Shown: in pieces, positions 22,960-34,634 of the stretch
Layout: each line of letters begins with the position of its first letter
Numbering within the stretch: the first letter of the stretch is position 1
Source: Sophora flavescens
Lineage: Eukaryota; Streptophyta; Magnoliopsida; Fabales; Fabaceae
Assembly (NCBI GenBank): GCA_030762895.1
Contig: CM061068.1
Span: 150,113,311 to 150,177,310, forward strand
Length of the DNA: 64,000 nucleotides
Direction: 5' to 3'
The notes under the pieces: model-generated
What the model was told of the DNA's origin: nothing
The model's database searches: none
What the model saw: only the letters and a program-made list of their open reading frames with translations
Translations under genes and position numbers: made by a program

Positions 22960-25790
22960 GCAATCTTATGAACGTCCTCTTCGACTATATAAATCTGATT
23001 ATAGCCTGAATGTCCATCCATTACTATAAGAATCCCATTGCTAGCCACAACATCGACAAGCATATCGACAATAGGCATAACATATTCATCTTTGGGTGTT
23101 GCTAAGTTCAGATTCTGACAATCAGTGCAAATTCTCAATTTGCCATTTTTTTTGAACACTGGAACAATGTTAGACAGCCACTCGGTATACCTCACTATTC
23201 GGATAAACCCAGCCTTGAGTAATCTCTCCGTCTCTGCCTTAATCTTGGGAAGCAAATATGGATTGAATCTCCTGGCTGGTTGTTTATACGACTTGAATCC
23301 TTCCTTAATCGACAGTCGATGTTCTACCAGTTGCCTAGACAAACCAGGCATCTCACTATAATCCAAGGCCAAGCAATCCTTATATTGTTTAATGAGCTCG
23401 ACCAACCTGATTCTATCACATTCGACTAACAAACCACTGAAATTAGTCATTATCGGCTCATCATCCGAACCCAAGTTTACTACTATCATTGGATCTTGTG
23501 CTTCAAAAGTTGGCAACTTCTTATGTACTGAATGTTGTATATCTTTATTGTCATGAACTTGCCCCCTAGTTTCTTCCTCAACCTCATTCTGCATCTCCCC
23601 TTCAATTGACCCTGCCTCAATGATCTTACTTTCAGTCGTCAACATAGTCAGTCGTTGGAGAAGATTCTTAATAACTTGGGGTTTACTAATCATTAAAAAT
23701 GTCCAAAGGCCGTGATCCGGCCAATATTTTTACTTCAAAACCTTTTGAGGTCAAATCACATGACTTCTAAGCTCCTTCTTCTTAATCTTCCTGTATTACA
23801 ATAGGTTCCATATGTGGTGAATAAAATAAGGCTTTAGTTGCCCTTACCTCGACTATGAATGGATTCTTGTTTGCCAATTCTATTTCTACCTTGCCCTCAT
23901 TCCACATAATCAACCGCTGATGCAGAGTCGAAGGAACACATTTACTTGAATGGATCCAATCTTCGCCCAACAATATTGAATAGATGGTCTTTGCATCAAC
24001 CATGAAGAAAGCTGAGCTAATAGTCTTTGATCCCACTATAACATCAGCAACCAAGACTCCTAAGGCAGTCGTTGCTTCACCAGTGAAATTGGTCATCTTT
24101 ATATTAGTTGATACCAAATCTTCCTTTGTCTTTCCCAACTTTCACAGAGTATTAACAGGCATCACATTCAACACTGCCCCTCCATCTACAAACACTCGTC
24201 TGATCTCCTTACCATTCAAATATGCCTTGATGTATAAGGGCTTCAGATGCTTGGACATCTCATCTGTAAGCTTGTCAAATGTCATCCCCACAGGCCTCAA
24301 GAAAGCTTCATCAGACAACACAGACCATTCTACTTCCTCTGAACACACATCTCCTTCCAGCACACTCGGCTGTTCTTCCCCCGCCCAAAATTCACTAGGC
24401 AAGATACTCATGACATCCACCTCGGCTGACGGTGAGGTCTCCTTAGCCATAAGGGTGTCTAGCAGAGAGTCTTACAAAAATGACATCATGTTAACCTCTT
24501 CCTTGGCTATTGCATCTCCAGCATTTTCATTCTTTTCAAAACAACTGCCATCCTTCTCTAATTCAGGGCTCTGCATCAGGTTGCTTTCATTTAAAGATTC
24601 CAGCATGTTATCCTGTTCGTCCTGTTCCTCCCGCCCATCCAACGGTACCTCTGCCTCTATTTTTTTTTCTCCGAGTCCTTTATTGGTGATTCTTCTATTC
24701 GAGGAAGGCAGAAGGCCTTTTCCAAAGCCCTGTTGACTTCACTGGATGGAATTTCTTTCTTTTCTTTGTCCTTGGCCTCGGCTAACATTTCCAAAGTCAT
24801 ATTCATTGTCTGTACATACTCCTTTCTCCACTGCCCATTCTTTTGAGTACGGGTTAGCTGATGAGGTGTTGGATTCGTATGCTTACTCACTTGGACCTGT
24901 TTATTCATGTTCCATTTTCCTTTTTCGACCTTAGCTGAAGGTTTAACCATTCTCTGAGGTTTCATGTCTTCCTCATTTATAACATCTATCCTCAGAGATG
25001 TCATTCCCCTTTTTATGCTCATTTCGGCTATGTGTCGTTTACCCTCTGGAATGGGGCTTTCATCAACCATTGACAATTTTCCTTGACTAGCCGTTTTGCC
25101 CCCAGGCCTATAGTGTGTACTTCAAATTGTCTACTCAATCCCTCAATACTATTGTTCCCTCTTAGTTGAATCAACCTACTGAACACACTAGGCCTTTGGG
25201 GCTGTGCACTCCCTGAAATCTTCTGAGGAACTGATTTCTTAACGACTATCACACTAGGAGTCCCCAACCTCTCGAATACACTTGGTTTCTGACTTCCTTT
25301 ATTGGCTTCGGCTGGAGATCCGGAATCCCCATGTGTTTCAGTTGTTTTCTTCGTTCTCCAATGCTGATGAATCCGTTGTTTCCATTTTTATATGGTGAGC
25401 CATACCCTCTAGAAAAGGAGACCATGCCAATGACTATATTTGGAAATGGATCTAAGTCCACACCCATTTCAGTCACTGTCTTATCATATAACTTGAACCT
25501 TGCCATCCTTCACTGCCTTTTGGATGGCCTTCCTGAAAACTACACAATTCAGTGTAGCATGACTATAGGAATTATATATGCCATTTAAAATACTTCTTTC
25601 CCTTCAATTCCATTGTTTGTCTTTGAGCAAGTAGTCGAAAATATGGTCAGCCTTCGATATATCAAAAGAAGATTCTATTTTTTGTTCTTGGGTATCCACC
25701 TCTTTGCCTTTCCAAATGAGACGCTCTAAATTTTTCCATCTTTTATAACACTTAATGTCATTTAGCCTGAAGAAGTTTATTTTCATTTCT
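22960..25790 (-). pseudogene. gag/protease/RT fragment of an Ogre/Tat-type element
   Basis: Right to left: a gag-side region (ADHIFDYLLKDKQW near 25640, DLDPFPN near 25455); a Lys/Glu-rich linker region (25080-24660); protease (KHLKPLYIKAYLNGKEIRRV near 24230 with FVDGGAVLNVMP near 24180, an Asp-Gly-Gly variant of the active site; SILLGEDWIH near 23960); then RT (KDCLALDYSEMPGL near 23370, RRFNPYLLPKIKAE, FIRIVRYTEWLSNIVPVFKK, KLRICTDCQNLNLATPKDEYVMP, and MDGHSGYNQI near 22995). RT ends at HKIA, before the catalytic Asp-Asp, where the Ogre-type LTR begins. Several stops and shifts separate the pieces. The Cys-Asp-x-x-x-Leu-Asn and Gly-His-Ser-Gly-Tyr-Asn forms fit the Tat/Ogre lineage rather than chromoviruses. 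Confidence 0.82.
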
Positions 25791-26545
25791 CTGTTTTATA
25801 GGACTATATATATAGTTATTATTCCAAATTGATCTTGCATAAACAATACACGTTGTCTCATTAAATTATTCAACTAAGATATTATATTTTTTTCTAAAAG
25901 ATAGGAATTAATATTTTCATTTAGGAAAACATACAAGAGAATATTAAAAGATTTTACTTACATGAAGCCTTAAATTCAAATAATTATAACCATTTAATTT
26001 TATAATTATTATTTACGTAAATTTAGGTTGCAAGACAAGTCACTTTTTCTTCACAAATTAAAAGGACAACCATCAAAAGAAATCAAATGAAAACATAGAT
26101 ATAGTTCATAATCACACTCCATTACTTCAATATTTTTGGCCACCCATACACTATTTCATTAGTCCACTTACTACTAGCACGCACTACATACTATTTCATA
26201 CCATGCTAACTATATCATACAGTCTGAGTCAGTACTTATCTATTATATCATATATAGTTCCTTAGTTTCTAGAGTTTGAGCTATCATCTCCTGGAGACAG
26301 TGGGGTCGTAAAAGGAAAGGTCCATAGTGAAAGGACAATGGGGCCACAAAAGGAAAGGTCCATAGTAAATGAAAGGGAAGTGCCATTGACAGTAGCATCG
26401 GTCCATCTATAACGATTGGAGGAAACTTTGGGAACATAAGATTGAAGATTCACACATGGTAATAGAGTTTTCCCAAGTTTATAACTATCATTCACTAATT
26501 TTATTCCTGTGAATCTTTTATGCCTGGGGAATCTTTCATTCACTA
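25791..26545. other. AT-rich flank, no gene seen
   Basis: No supported coding sequence. A short tandem duplication of about 38 bp (GGGGYCRYAAAAGGAAAGGTCCATAGT) lies at about 26303-26372. Open frames here are short and low in complexity. This could be original, non-transposon intergenic DNA of the host or an unrecognised old element. Confidence 0.5.
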
Positions 26546-27562
26546 ACAGCTATCTTTTATACTCATAATTTTTTTTTAGAAAATATCAATATGTAAGGGA
26601 GTCTTAATTACATATGACTTCTATTTTTTATAATTTTTCTCACAAGTAGTATGGCATACATAAGACTTCTATTTATTATAAATGTTTTTTAGCCTTCGTT
26701 ATTGTATACTTTTTTTAGAAAAATTTATGAAACACATATGGTGATAACCACGACTTCTTCTTTTTAAAAAAAAAAATTACAATAGAAATATAAAATAAAA
26801 AATTGAAGTTTTTTATGGAATGAAATATAAATTTAAATAACTACAGCATGAAATATAAAATTAACAACATGAAATATAAAATTAAATAAGACAAAATTAT
26901 ATTTTTGGTCCCTTATCTTTATTTTAGGTTTCAATTTGGTCCCTCTTTTATTTTTTGTTCCAAAATGGTCCTTTATTTTTTAAATTTATATCAATGTGGT
27001 CCCACTTTTGTTTTTTGTTCCGAAATGGTCCCTCATTTTACAAAAAGTTATTTCAATGTGGTCCCTTTTTTGGTTCCGAAATGATCCCTCTTTTATTTTA
27101 TTTGTTCTGAAATGATTCTTTATTTTACAAAAATTATATCGATTTGGTCCTCTTCATACCACATTAAAAACAGAAATGACCACATTGATACTAAAATAAA
27201 GTTAAACATAAAATAAAGTTAAGGGACCAAAACGGAACAAAAAATAAAAGAGGATCCAAATTGAAACCTAAATTAAATATAAGGAACAAAATATAGTTCA
27301 ACCATTAAATAACTATAATAGAATTATTAAAAAAAATGGTGGCAATGAGCTCCCGTGAATGACCCAGACATCACATTTGGTTTGTCCCGTGAACGTATTA
27401 TATTAGGATAGAATAGAAATATTCTATAGAATAAATAATAGTGAAAAGAAGAAAAAAGAGAAGTCCATACGACATGTTTCATAAATTTTATAAAAAATGT
27501 AAGTCGTATGTGTTATATACGACTCCCTTATATATTGATTTTTTAAAAAAAATTATGAATAT
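26546..27562. mobile_element. Inverted-repeat DNA element without coding capacity
   Basis: The left arm (about 26550-26670: TCATAATTTTTTTT, then ATCAATATGTAAGGGAGTC) is matched by the complement of the right arm (about 27460-27562: GACTCCCTTATATATTGAT, then AAAAAAAATTATGA). Similarity extends roughly 90-100 bases with small gaps. No transposase is present. Long imperfect arms suggest a Mutator-like or similar non-autonomous element. I could not define a target duplication. A second inverted-repeat element is nested inside. Confidence 0.6.
26890..27305. mobile_element. MITE-like element with TTGGTCCC arms
   Basis: The left arm (26893-26960, ATTTTTGGTCCCTTATC then GGTTTCAATTTGGTCCCTC) is matched by the complement of the right arm (about 27215-27300). 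The arms are about 65-70 bases with a few mismatches. The interior repeats TTTGGTCCC or GAAATGGTCC several times. It is about 410 bp long with no coding sequence. Similar GGTCCC-rich inverted repeats are common in legume genomes; the class is uncertain. Confidence 0.65.
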
Positions 27563-27905
27563 GAAAATGTTTCGTAAACGAGGAATACAAATTTTATTTG
27601 CATTTCATTAATGTCAGGTACGACTTACTCTACTTATGTAAATACTTTAAATACCACACTAGTCCCGTAATTGTGCAACCAAATTGCACTACTTAAGTAA
27701 AAAAGCCCATTATGGTAGATATTAAATCATAGGTGACTATTGTACGGTAAATTGGTAATTGTAAATACTCAAAATCAATTTTAAAGATATATTTTAGGGG
27801 CTAATAAATTATTTGGAGTATTATCTATATCTTAGATAAATATCAGTGTAGCTATATAATTACTGTACCCAAAAATTCACGAATGAAGTTTATTCCTAAC
27901 ACTAT
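27563..27905. other. AT-rich flank left of CACTA-3, no gene seen
   Basis: No open frame, repeat or RNA gene that I can support. It ends in GAT, the target site of CACTA-3. Confidence 0.5.
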
Positions 27906-28179
27906 GATCACTACAAAAAAATGACTATATTGTGGCAGTTATTTTTAGGAGGTTTTTAAAAACCTCCTCAAATTATCATTAAAGTAAGTAAATATTAACA
28001 TTTCTGCAAATCGTCCAAAATCATATAAAAAGAGGCGGTTTTTATTTCAATCTGCCGAGGTTTATAACCTCCTCAAAGTAAAAATAAAAATTTGCCTTAT
28101 TCCACTTTCCCTCCTAATAAATTTTCACCTTCCCTCCTAAATTTTCACATTCCCTCATTATTCTTCTCCAAAACACACC

Positions 28180-28356
28180 TACACTATCTTATTTTTAGAA
28201 GTCATAAATAAAACTCCATATTCGAAACACTCTAACTCCTTCACGCCGCCTCATAGTTCGCCATTGCCGATGCGCCGCTGCATCATGGTTCCCACTTCCC
28301 CGTCGCTGAAGCGCTGCTGCCTCACTCCTTCATCTCCATCTTCTTGCAAGTAAGTT
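28180..28356 (+). promoter_or_regulatory. Leader-like segment of CACTA-3 with splice donor
   Basis: C/T-rich sequence with a GC-rich core (CACGCCGCC, GCGCCGCTGC) ends in GCAAGTAAGTTAA near 28346-28356, a good plant 5' splice site. Corresponding leaders are seen in CACTA-1 and CACTA-2, so it is likely the element's own transcription start region. It lies upstream of the captured subtilase fragment on the same strand. Confidence 0.4.
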
Positions 28357-29127
28357 AATTTTTCTTTCATTTTTTCTTTCTTCTAGTGCTGTTAGGGATT
28401 TTATGGATTATAGTAGTTTAGGGATTTTATGCAAGGGTTTGGGAAAGGATTTTTTATTTTTGTTGCTTTATTGGGCGTTGTGGCTTCTTCATATGTTCTT
28501 GCGTTTTGGTTGTGCCTTTAATTTTGCGTTAGAGTGATCTGGATCTACTTTCATCTACAAGTTGATTGTTTAGATTAACGTGTAATGTGTTGAATTCAAA
28601 TGCCATAAAACTTTAATCTCGATATTCCATTATCTGAAGTTGATGATCAATGATGGTGAAAGTTTTCTCCATCACGAAGAATGTAAGAATGATGATGTGA
28701 GTTTGTACTTTCATCTTCATGTTAGAAACCCTGTTATTTTAGATCCTTCTTAAATACCTTGATTTATTTTAGCATATGACTGATCTAATACTTGTTCTTA
28801 CTATGGATTTAACAAAATCACCACTAACTACCTATTTTAGAGTTTGGTACATAGGGCAATGATTTGTGTCCAAGAGAGTTGTTCTAAACACAACGAATGG
28901 TGATTCAATGGGAGGCTGTTGCATAATGGTATTTTCTCACCCCTAATACTTTCATTTATGGTAATCCTTTGAAAGTTTCATACTTTTAACGATTTCATTT
29001 AAATTTAAATTTTATGCACAATGATATTTCCATTCTATGCATGTTCAGTGGTCACAGATCACATCCTATCAAGTTTTGTTTGAGGTTGAATTGGTGCTAC
29101 TTGGTTTTGGTCATATGCTATTCGGTA
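28357..29127. other. CACTA-3 interior between leader and subtilase fragment
   Basis: AT-rich, intron-like sequence with no recognised coding segment. More diverged captured exons could be hidden here, but I could not identify any. Confidence 0.4.
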
Positions 29128-29575
29128 AAATCCCAAACTTGTCATAGTAAAATCAGGGTCGATCAATTGCTCCACTACACATGGAAAACAACTTCTACCC
29201 ATTGGTGCTGGCTAGAGATGTTGAACATCAGGTGTTCCTAGTACAGATTTCAGATGATAAATGATAAATGGGATTGAATTGGTTTTTACTTCAGATTATT
29301 TGACTAGTAATAAATTGAGAATGTCTATTCTATCATGCAGGTATTGCCTGGACAATACCCTTCAACCTAACAAGGTACAGGGGAAGATAGTTCTCTGCAT
29401 GAGAGGGCAACGAGAAAGATTAAAAAAAGGCTTAGAAGCTCAAAGGGCTGATGGTGTTGGTTTTATCCTTGGAAACAAACAAAAATTTGGAAAGGATGCA
29501 CCATGTGATCTATGAGAATGCCTTAAAACTTATTCATTTTATAAGCCAAACAAGCACCCTCCATGGCCTCATTTT
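29128..29575 (+). pseudogene. Captured fragment of a subtilisin-like protease (SBT5-type), PA-domain region
   Basis: Two coding pieces are readable. The first (29155-29252) reads GRSIAPLHMENNFYPLVLAR then DVEH, with a frame slip after EH. The second (29339-29575) reads YCLDNTLQPNKVQGKIVLCM, RGQRERLKKGLEAQRADGVG and FILGNKQKFGKDAPCD, then after a small gap and shift YENALKLIHFIS. This is the protease-associated domain inserted in the catalytic domain of plant subtilases, secreted serine proteases; resemblance is closest to the SBT5 group from memory. Between the pieces, 29253-29338 ends in ATCATGCAG and may be the original intron. No catalytic Asp, His or Ser region is included. The fragment is about 140 codons of a roughly 750-residue family, so it cannot be a working protease. 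Confidence 0.8.
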
Positions 29576-30640
29576 CTAGCATATAATAATTGACCTCAAT
29601 TTTGTTCTAAAGGTAATTCCCATGACTTTATCACCATATTCACCTTTGTTCCTTTTTTATAAGAATATTCATGTCTTATAGTTGATAATTAATCTGCCAT
29701 GATAACCATTGCTTTTGGTCCTAGATCTCTTCTGCTGCTACTCATAAGATTTTACTGGTTTATCAGTTGACACCTTATGCCCTCTTGCAATTAATTTATG
29801 TCTTCTATAGATATATTCTTGATAGTCTACTAAATTATTTAATTTAATATAATTTGGTAGTCTTCTCTACTTTATATCATCTATTTTCTAATTTATACTT
29901 TATTCCAGTTCCAGAATTGTCATCATTTACATAGATGAATTAATTTTGGCAAGGTAACTACAATACTCAAGGAACAAATTAAACTACTTCCTCGGTAAGT
30001 TCCATTGTATTCTAACATCTTCTTTAGTTGGATTCTTTAGAAGCATTTACTATATAGTTAAGGATAAAGTTAAGTCTGTTTCAGCTATGTTTGTTTTGGG
30101 AAGGATACGAAGTAATATACTTGCAAAGTGTTTGAAATTCCGTACAAAAATAAATTGTTGCTTTATGAAGACTTGTATGATGTGTATGTTGTTGAATTCC
30201 ACAAAATCTGACCATTTAAAGTATAGTTTATTTTTGTATTGATATATCAATTTTTATAGAAATATTTTTACATTTTAAATATTTTAACTAAGTGATTTCC
30301 TTCTATTGTTTCAGCCAAATGATGATGCAAGTGAACCAAGTTCCCTTTTTGGATGCAAGAGGATCATCTGGAGCTAGCAATGTTTAATATTCTTTTTACG
30401 TTTATTTAGTATAGAACTTCTTTTAGGCTATTATGAATTTAAGTTGTACTCTATAAATTACACTTGACATTTAAACTACATTTGAATCATATTTATGTCA
30501 TTATGATTATATTTTTAATGAAAATTTTGTGAATACTTCGAAAAATTTGTTAAATATAGTTCAATTGCCACAATTTAGGAGAATGCAAAATGATAGCAAA
30601 TAAATACATTTGAAACAAAAATTGCCAAAAATGGTGGAAT
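29576..30640. other. CACTA-3 interior right of the subtilase fragment
   Basis: Very AT-rich with no supported exon. A short stretch at 30313-30375 (GCCAAATGATGATGCAAGTGAACC...) is less AT-rich and follows a TTTCAG acceptor-like site, so it might be a small exon. Nothing can be assigned. Confidence 0.35.
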
Positions 30641-30972
30641 ATAATAGCAAGCAGGCGGTGCTAACAATAGTATCATCGTAATCAAGGAGGTTAAAAACTT
30701 CTTCAATTATAAATGACAATAATAGTGATTAAAAACCCCTACAATATAGTGGTGGTTAAAAAAGACCCCACAAAATACCTACCTAATGGGGGATCACACA
30801 TAATGGAGGTTATAAACCTCCGCAAAATAAACCACCGCAAATTAAATAAGATACCAGCGGTCGTTGTTTGTGTCGAACATAACTGTGGCGGTTTTCAAAA
30901 ATGCCGGATGTTAAAAACCGCCACAAATTGATTTTAAAACTGCCACAAATTGATAGTTTTTTCGTAGTGGAT

Positions 30973-31289
30973 ACTGACTAATTTATTTTTCTTCTTATAA
31001 TAATACATACATAAGGTTGTACAATAAGTCAAGTAAGGACATTCAAAAATTTATATTTATCCATAGGCATCTAAGAACTTATCTTTGATACACTAAAAGT
31101 TAAAATTTCTTAAGCTAAAAATAACTACGGTGAAATTAACTACCTCTCCATTATTAAGTCAATTTCTTTCACAGAATATCTTGATTCTGTACTTTCTATT
31201 CTCCTTTGGCTTTATAAAGAATAAAAATATTTTAATAATTCATCCAAATCATGTTAAAAATAAATTTCTAATGAAGTAAAAATTGAGGA
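30973..31289. other. AT-rich flank between CACTA-3 and element D, no gene seen
   Basis: No supported gene or repeat. With 25791-27905 it may be the stretch of non-LTR DNA into which these elements inserted. Confidence 0.45.
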
Positions 31290-31677
31290 TGTTACAACTA
31301 AGACACCCATTGTGCCATTAAGTTAAAACCTTATTAATTAAATCTTAATCGCTTATTTAACGTTAATAATAACCCAAAACTATGAAGGAATGAACAACTT
31401 AATTTATAGTCATATAACTTCTGCAAATTTAAGACACGGCAATGTTATAATATATAAGTACACACTTGTTTATTCATTACATTACCAAAACACTGTTTAG
31501 GGTATCCCGTCAGTAGGATCCCTAACAGGTATATTTAAACAAACTATTATTCAGCGGAAAAATATAAAATAAAGTAACCGACACACTGGCCATACTTTCT
31601 AACACCTAAAACATTAATTCACAGCTCGACCTCTGGCTTCTAGTTCATAGGGAGTTCCATCCAACTCCTCAGCATCT

Positions 31678-32615
31678 GATGACAACCAAATGGTGAGGCT
31701 GCCTTTGATGATCTTTTTGGTTGAATTTTAACAATTAATTTGCGGAACAATTTTTGAGATTAAAATAAAGGGAAGAAAAGAAACAAATGGACGAAGAATA
31801 GAGATGATGATGGTGCCACAAACTAGAGAGTTTGATAAGCCAAGTGAGGTTCACCACAAGAATCGTGGAATCTTGATAAGAACAAGATGGCTCAACCAAG
31901 AACCAAGGAGAACAAATTCTCACAAAAGGATTTCAATCCAAAATAATATCCAAATTGTCATTCATGTGTTGGGGGGGCGTCTTACATATAGAGGAATGGC
32001 CTAAGATCAATCCTCCCACAATCAATACAATTTAATGCCCAAAGATTCCCTCCCTGGTTATGTGGGATCACACTTGTTTCTCAAATTAAAAGTGTAATCC
32101 TCTCATAATCAATACAATTTAATGCAATAGATTTCCTCCCTAATTATGTGGTGATTACACTTGTTTCTCATATTAAAAGTGTAATCCCCATAATTTATTC
32201 AAAATACTAACACACTAATTTAGGAGTTCTTATAGCATGCAAGCTAAAGATTCCTCCCACTAAGACACATACAAATTCGTTTTCTAACATGGGTTACAAG
32301 TGGGCTGCCCCAAAAACATCACTTAGTAATTGGGCTCACTCATAAAACCCATTTACACTTATTGAATTAAAATAAACAACTAAAATTAGACTCATTCATG
32401 TTGCACGCCCCTCTTGTCATGGATCCTTTAGTTGGATAATGTAAGTTAATAATTTGGGTTTCATTCCACCCAATCTTGCATTTGGGCTTGCTTCCATGAT
32501 GAGAACCATAGTTTGATTTAACACTTGTTGGGCTTTCTTGGTTGTAATATTTGTCATTGGCCCACCAAGTCCTTGGCTAGCTTCTTAAACCATACTCCAA
32601 ATTGGGCTCATATCA
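31678..32615 (-). repeat. 3' LTR of element F
   Basis: Plus coordinates TGATGACAACC to GGGCTCATATCA. Followed by TCCCCTCCTTCTTTGAG, which on the minus strand is the polypurine tract used to start second-strand synthesis. Confidence 0.9.
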
Positions 32616-32782
32616 TCCCCTCCTTCTTTGAGTGAATTCGACCTCGAATTGAAGTCTTCATCACCAAAATTAGTCATTTTGGGTGCATCCAGAGTGTTCT
32701 TCACAATGACATTTCCATAGGGTGCTTCCTTTGGAATGAAATTACCAATTTTCTGCAAAAAAGTTACAACACCACTAGACAA
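32616..32782 (-). pseudogene. C-terminal tail of the element F polyprotein
   Basis: The minus strand reads DAPKMTNFGDEDFNSRSNSL then KEGGDDM just before the 3' LTR. EDF..R.N...EGG-D is the usual closing sequence of a large group of plant gypsy polyproteins. Here it sits only about 130 bases after the end of the protease/charged-linker frame, showing that RT, RNase H and integrase were deleted while both coding ends were kept. Confidence 0.65.
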
Positions 32783-32916
32783 AGAAAGATCCTTAGAAGC
32801 ATTAGTAATTAACTAAAAATTGTGGAAATAAAAAATGAATTGGGGTTGCCTTGAAATCAAAGCCTCCTTCTCTTCACTTTTTGTTGCCAAACAACTCTCT
32901 TTCTTTTCACTAATTT

Positions 32917-34634
32917 TCACAATATTTTCCTCATTATTTTTCTCTTGATCACTCTCTTTTTTTTCAATTGTTTTCTCACCTTTTTCTCACTCTCTTTTTC
33001 AATCCTTTTTTCACTCTCCTTTTCTTTCTTTTTCTCACTCTCCTTTTCTTTTCTCTCTTGCTCTCTTTTTTCTCTCATTCTTATTTGATCATCACTAACT
33101 TGCTTTGGAGACAAAGGAGAAAGAATGACCTTTCGGTCTTGATGCATGAAGGTGAACTTATTTGAGAACCCATCATGGATGGCCTTTTTGTCATATTGCC
33201 AAGGCCTTCCCAACAACATATGGCTTGCCTCCATAGGCACCACATCACAAAGTACACATCTTCATACTTTCCAATTGAGAATGGGACCTCTACTTGTTTG
33301 TTCACCACCGTTTCCGCAACCTCACTTAGCCATTGAAGCCTATCTAGCCTTGGATGTGCCATAGTAACAAGATTCGATTTGGACACCAATCTAGTGCTTA
33401 CAACATTGGCACAACTCCCACCATCAATGATTAGAGAACATACCTTTCCTTCAATTACACATCTAGAATGAAAGATATTCTCCCTTTGTCTTGCTTCATG
33501 ATCCTTCACTTGACTTCCCAAAAGCCTTCTTACCATGAATAAGTCTCCCTCCGGAATTTCTTCTCCTTTTTCACTCTCCTCCTCACTTGAAGCTTCGCTT
33601 TGTGAGACCACTTCACCATTTCTTGCCACCATTGTCCACTTTGTTGGGCATTCAGATGCAATATGCCCATGGCCTAAGCATTTGAAACACTTCACATCAC
33701 GTCTCCTAGAACTTGTTTCCATTGGCTTCTTTCCTTGAGGGGTTCTCACGGTCTCTTTAGAAAATGGTGCACCCTCCTTCTTTGAATCTTCCTTCCAATT
33801 TGAGGATGGAAATTTGGAAGATGAAGAAGAAGAATATTTGAACTTCCTCCTCTTAATTTGTTGCTCCACCTTAATCGCTTGTTGAATCAAATCTTCAAGC
33901 TCCACATAATTTTACAACTCCACTATGTCTTGAATATCTTGATTCAAACCATGTAAGAACCTTGCCATGGTAGCTTTCCTATCTTCTTTAAAATTTGACC
34001 TAAGTAAGGCCAACTCCATCTCCTTGAAATATTCATCAACGCTTTTGGTCCCTTGGGTAAGCCTTTGTAACTTGTTGTGAATGTCCCTTTGATAATGATT
34101 TGGGACATATCTCTCCCTCATGACAAATTTCATCTCCTCCCAAGTGTCTATGGGCTCTCTTCCATGTCTTCTCCTTTCTTTTTGTAATTGGTCCCACCAC
34201 ACAAGGGCATATTCCTTGAACTCGAGGGTGACTACTTTCACCTTCTTGCTTTCATTGTATGAATTACAATCAAAGACTTGTTCTATTTTTAGCTCCCACT
34301 CCAAGTAAGCCTCCGGATCATTCTTCCCAATAAAGGGAGGAACTTTTATTTGGACCCCTTCAAGTCTTCTTTAACGTCCCTCTCCCCTATGTTCTCCTCC
34401 TCTATGTCGTCCTCCTCTAGGCCTTACTCTTTCACTATCATAGTCACTTGAATCGTCACGGTGTAGGTGAGCAAGTTGTCGATCATAATTGGCTTGCATT
34501 TGCTCCAATTGCCTTTGAAGAGCTTGGACTTGATTGTCCATCCTAGCTTGAAGAGTGGTTGACCTTGGAGATAATGGTGGACTATCCTCATTGTTGGCCA
34601 TGATTTGAGTAGAAGAGATATTGTGTTTCCTCAC
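32917..34634 (-). pseudogene. gag-protease of element F
   Basis: Right to left: start MRKHNISSTQ at 34634; a predicted coiled-coil (MDNQVQALQRQLEQMQANYD, about 34545-34485); Arg/Gly-rich stretch; gag core (YLEWELKIEQVFDC and KVVTLEFKEYALVWWDQL near 34240, then LQRLTQGTKSVDEYFKEMEL near 34065); zinc knuckle CFKCLGHGHIASEC near 33665; protease-like region (IIDGGSCANVVSTRLV near 33420, active-site Asp present in Asp-Gly-Gly form; HMLLGRPWQYD near 33215); then a very Lys/Glu-rich repeat (33060-32960). Breaks are two in-frame TAA stops (about 34370 and 33911) and one frame change near 33243. Apart from these the frame is clean over 1.7 kb, so decay is recent. Confidence 0.88.

Larger units (their letters stand above)
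27909..30969 (+). mobile_element. CACTA-3: non-autonomous CACTA transposon, 3.06 kb
   Basis: Starts CACTACAAAAAAATGAC and ends, on the other strand, CACTACGAAAAAACT. It is flanked by the 3 bp duplication GAT (27906-27908 and 30970-30972). Subterminal repeats are built on GGCGGTTTTTA, AACCTCCTCAAA and TTGTGGCAGTT (27935-28075 and 30650-30960). No TNP2 or second transposase gene is present, so it depends on a relative for movement. Its interior carries a leader-like segment and a subtilase gene fragment, making it a gene-capturing (Pack-type) CACTA element. Confidence 0.9.

Noticed and set aside
26243..26543. Two overlapping minus-strand frames of 64 and 93 residues
   Set aside because: They arise from a short tandem duplication (GGAAAGGTCCATAGT) and have no recognisable domain.
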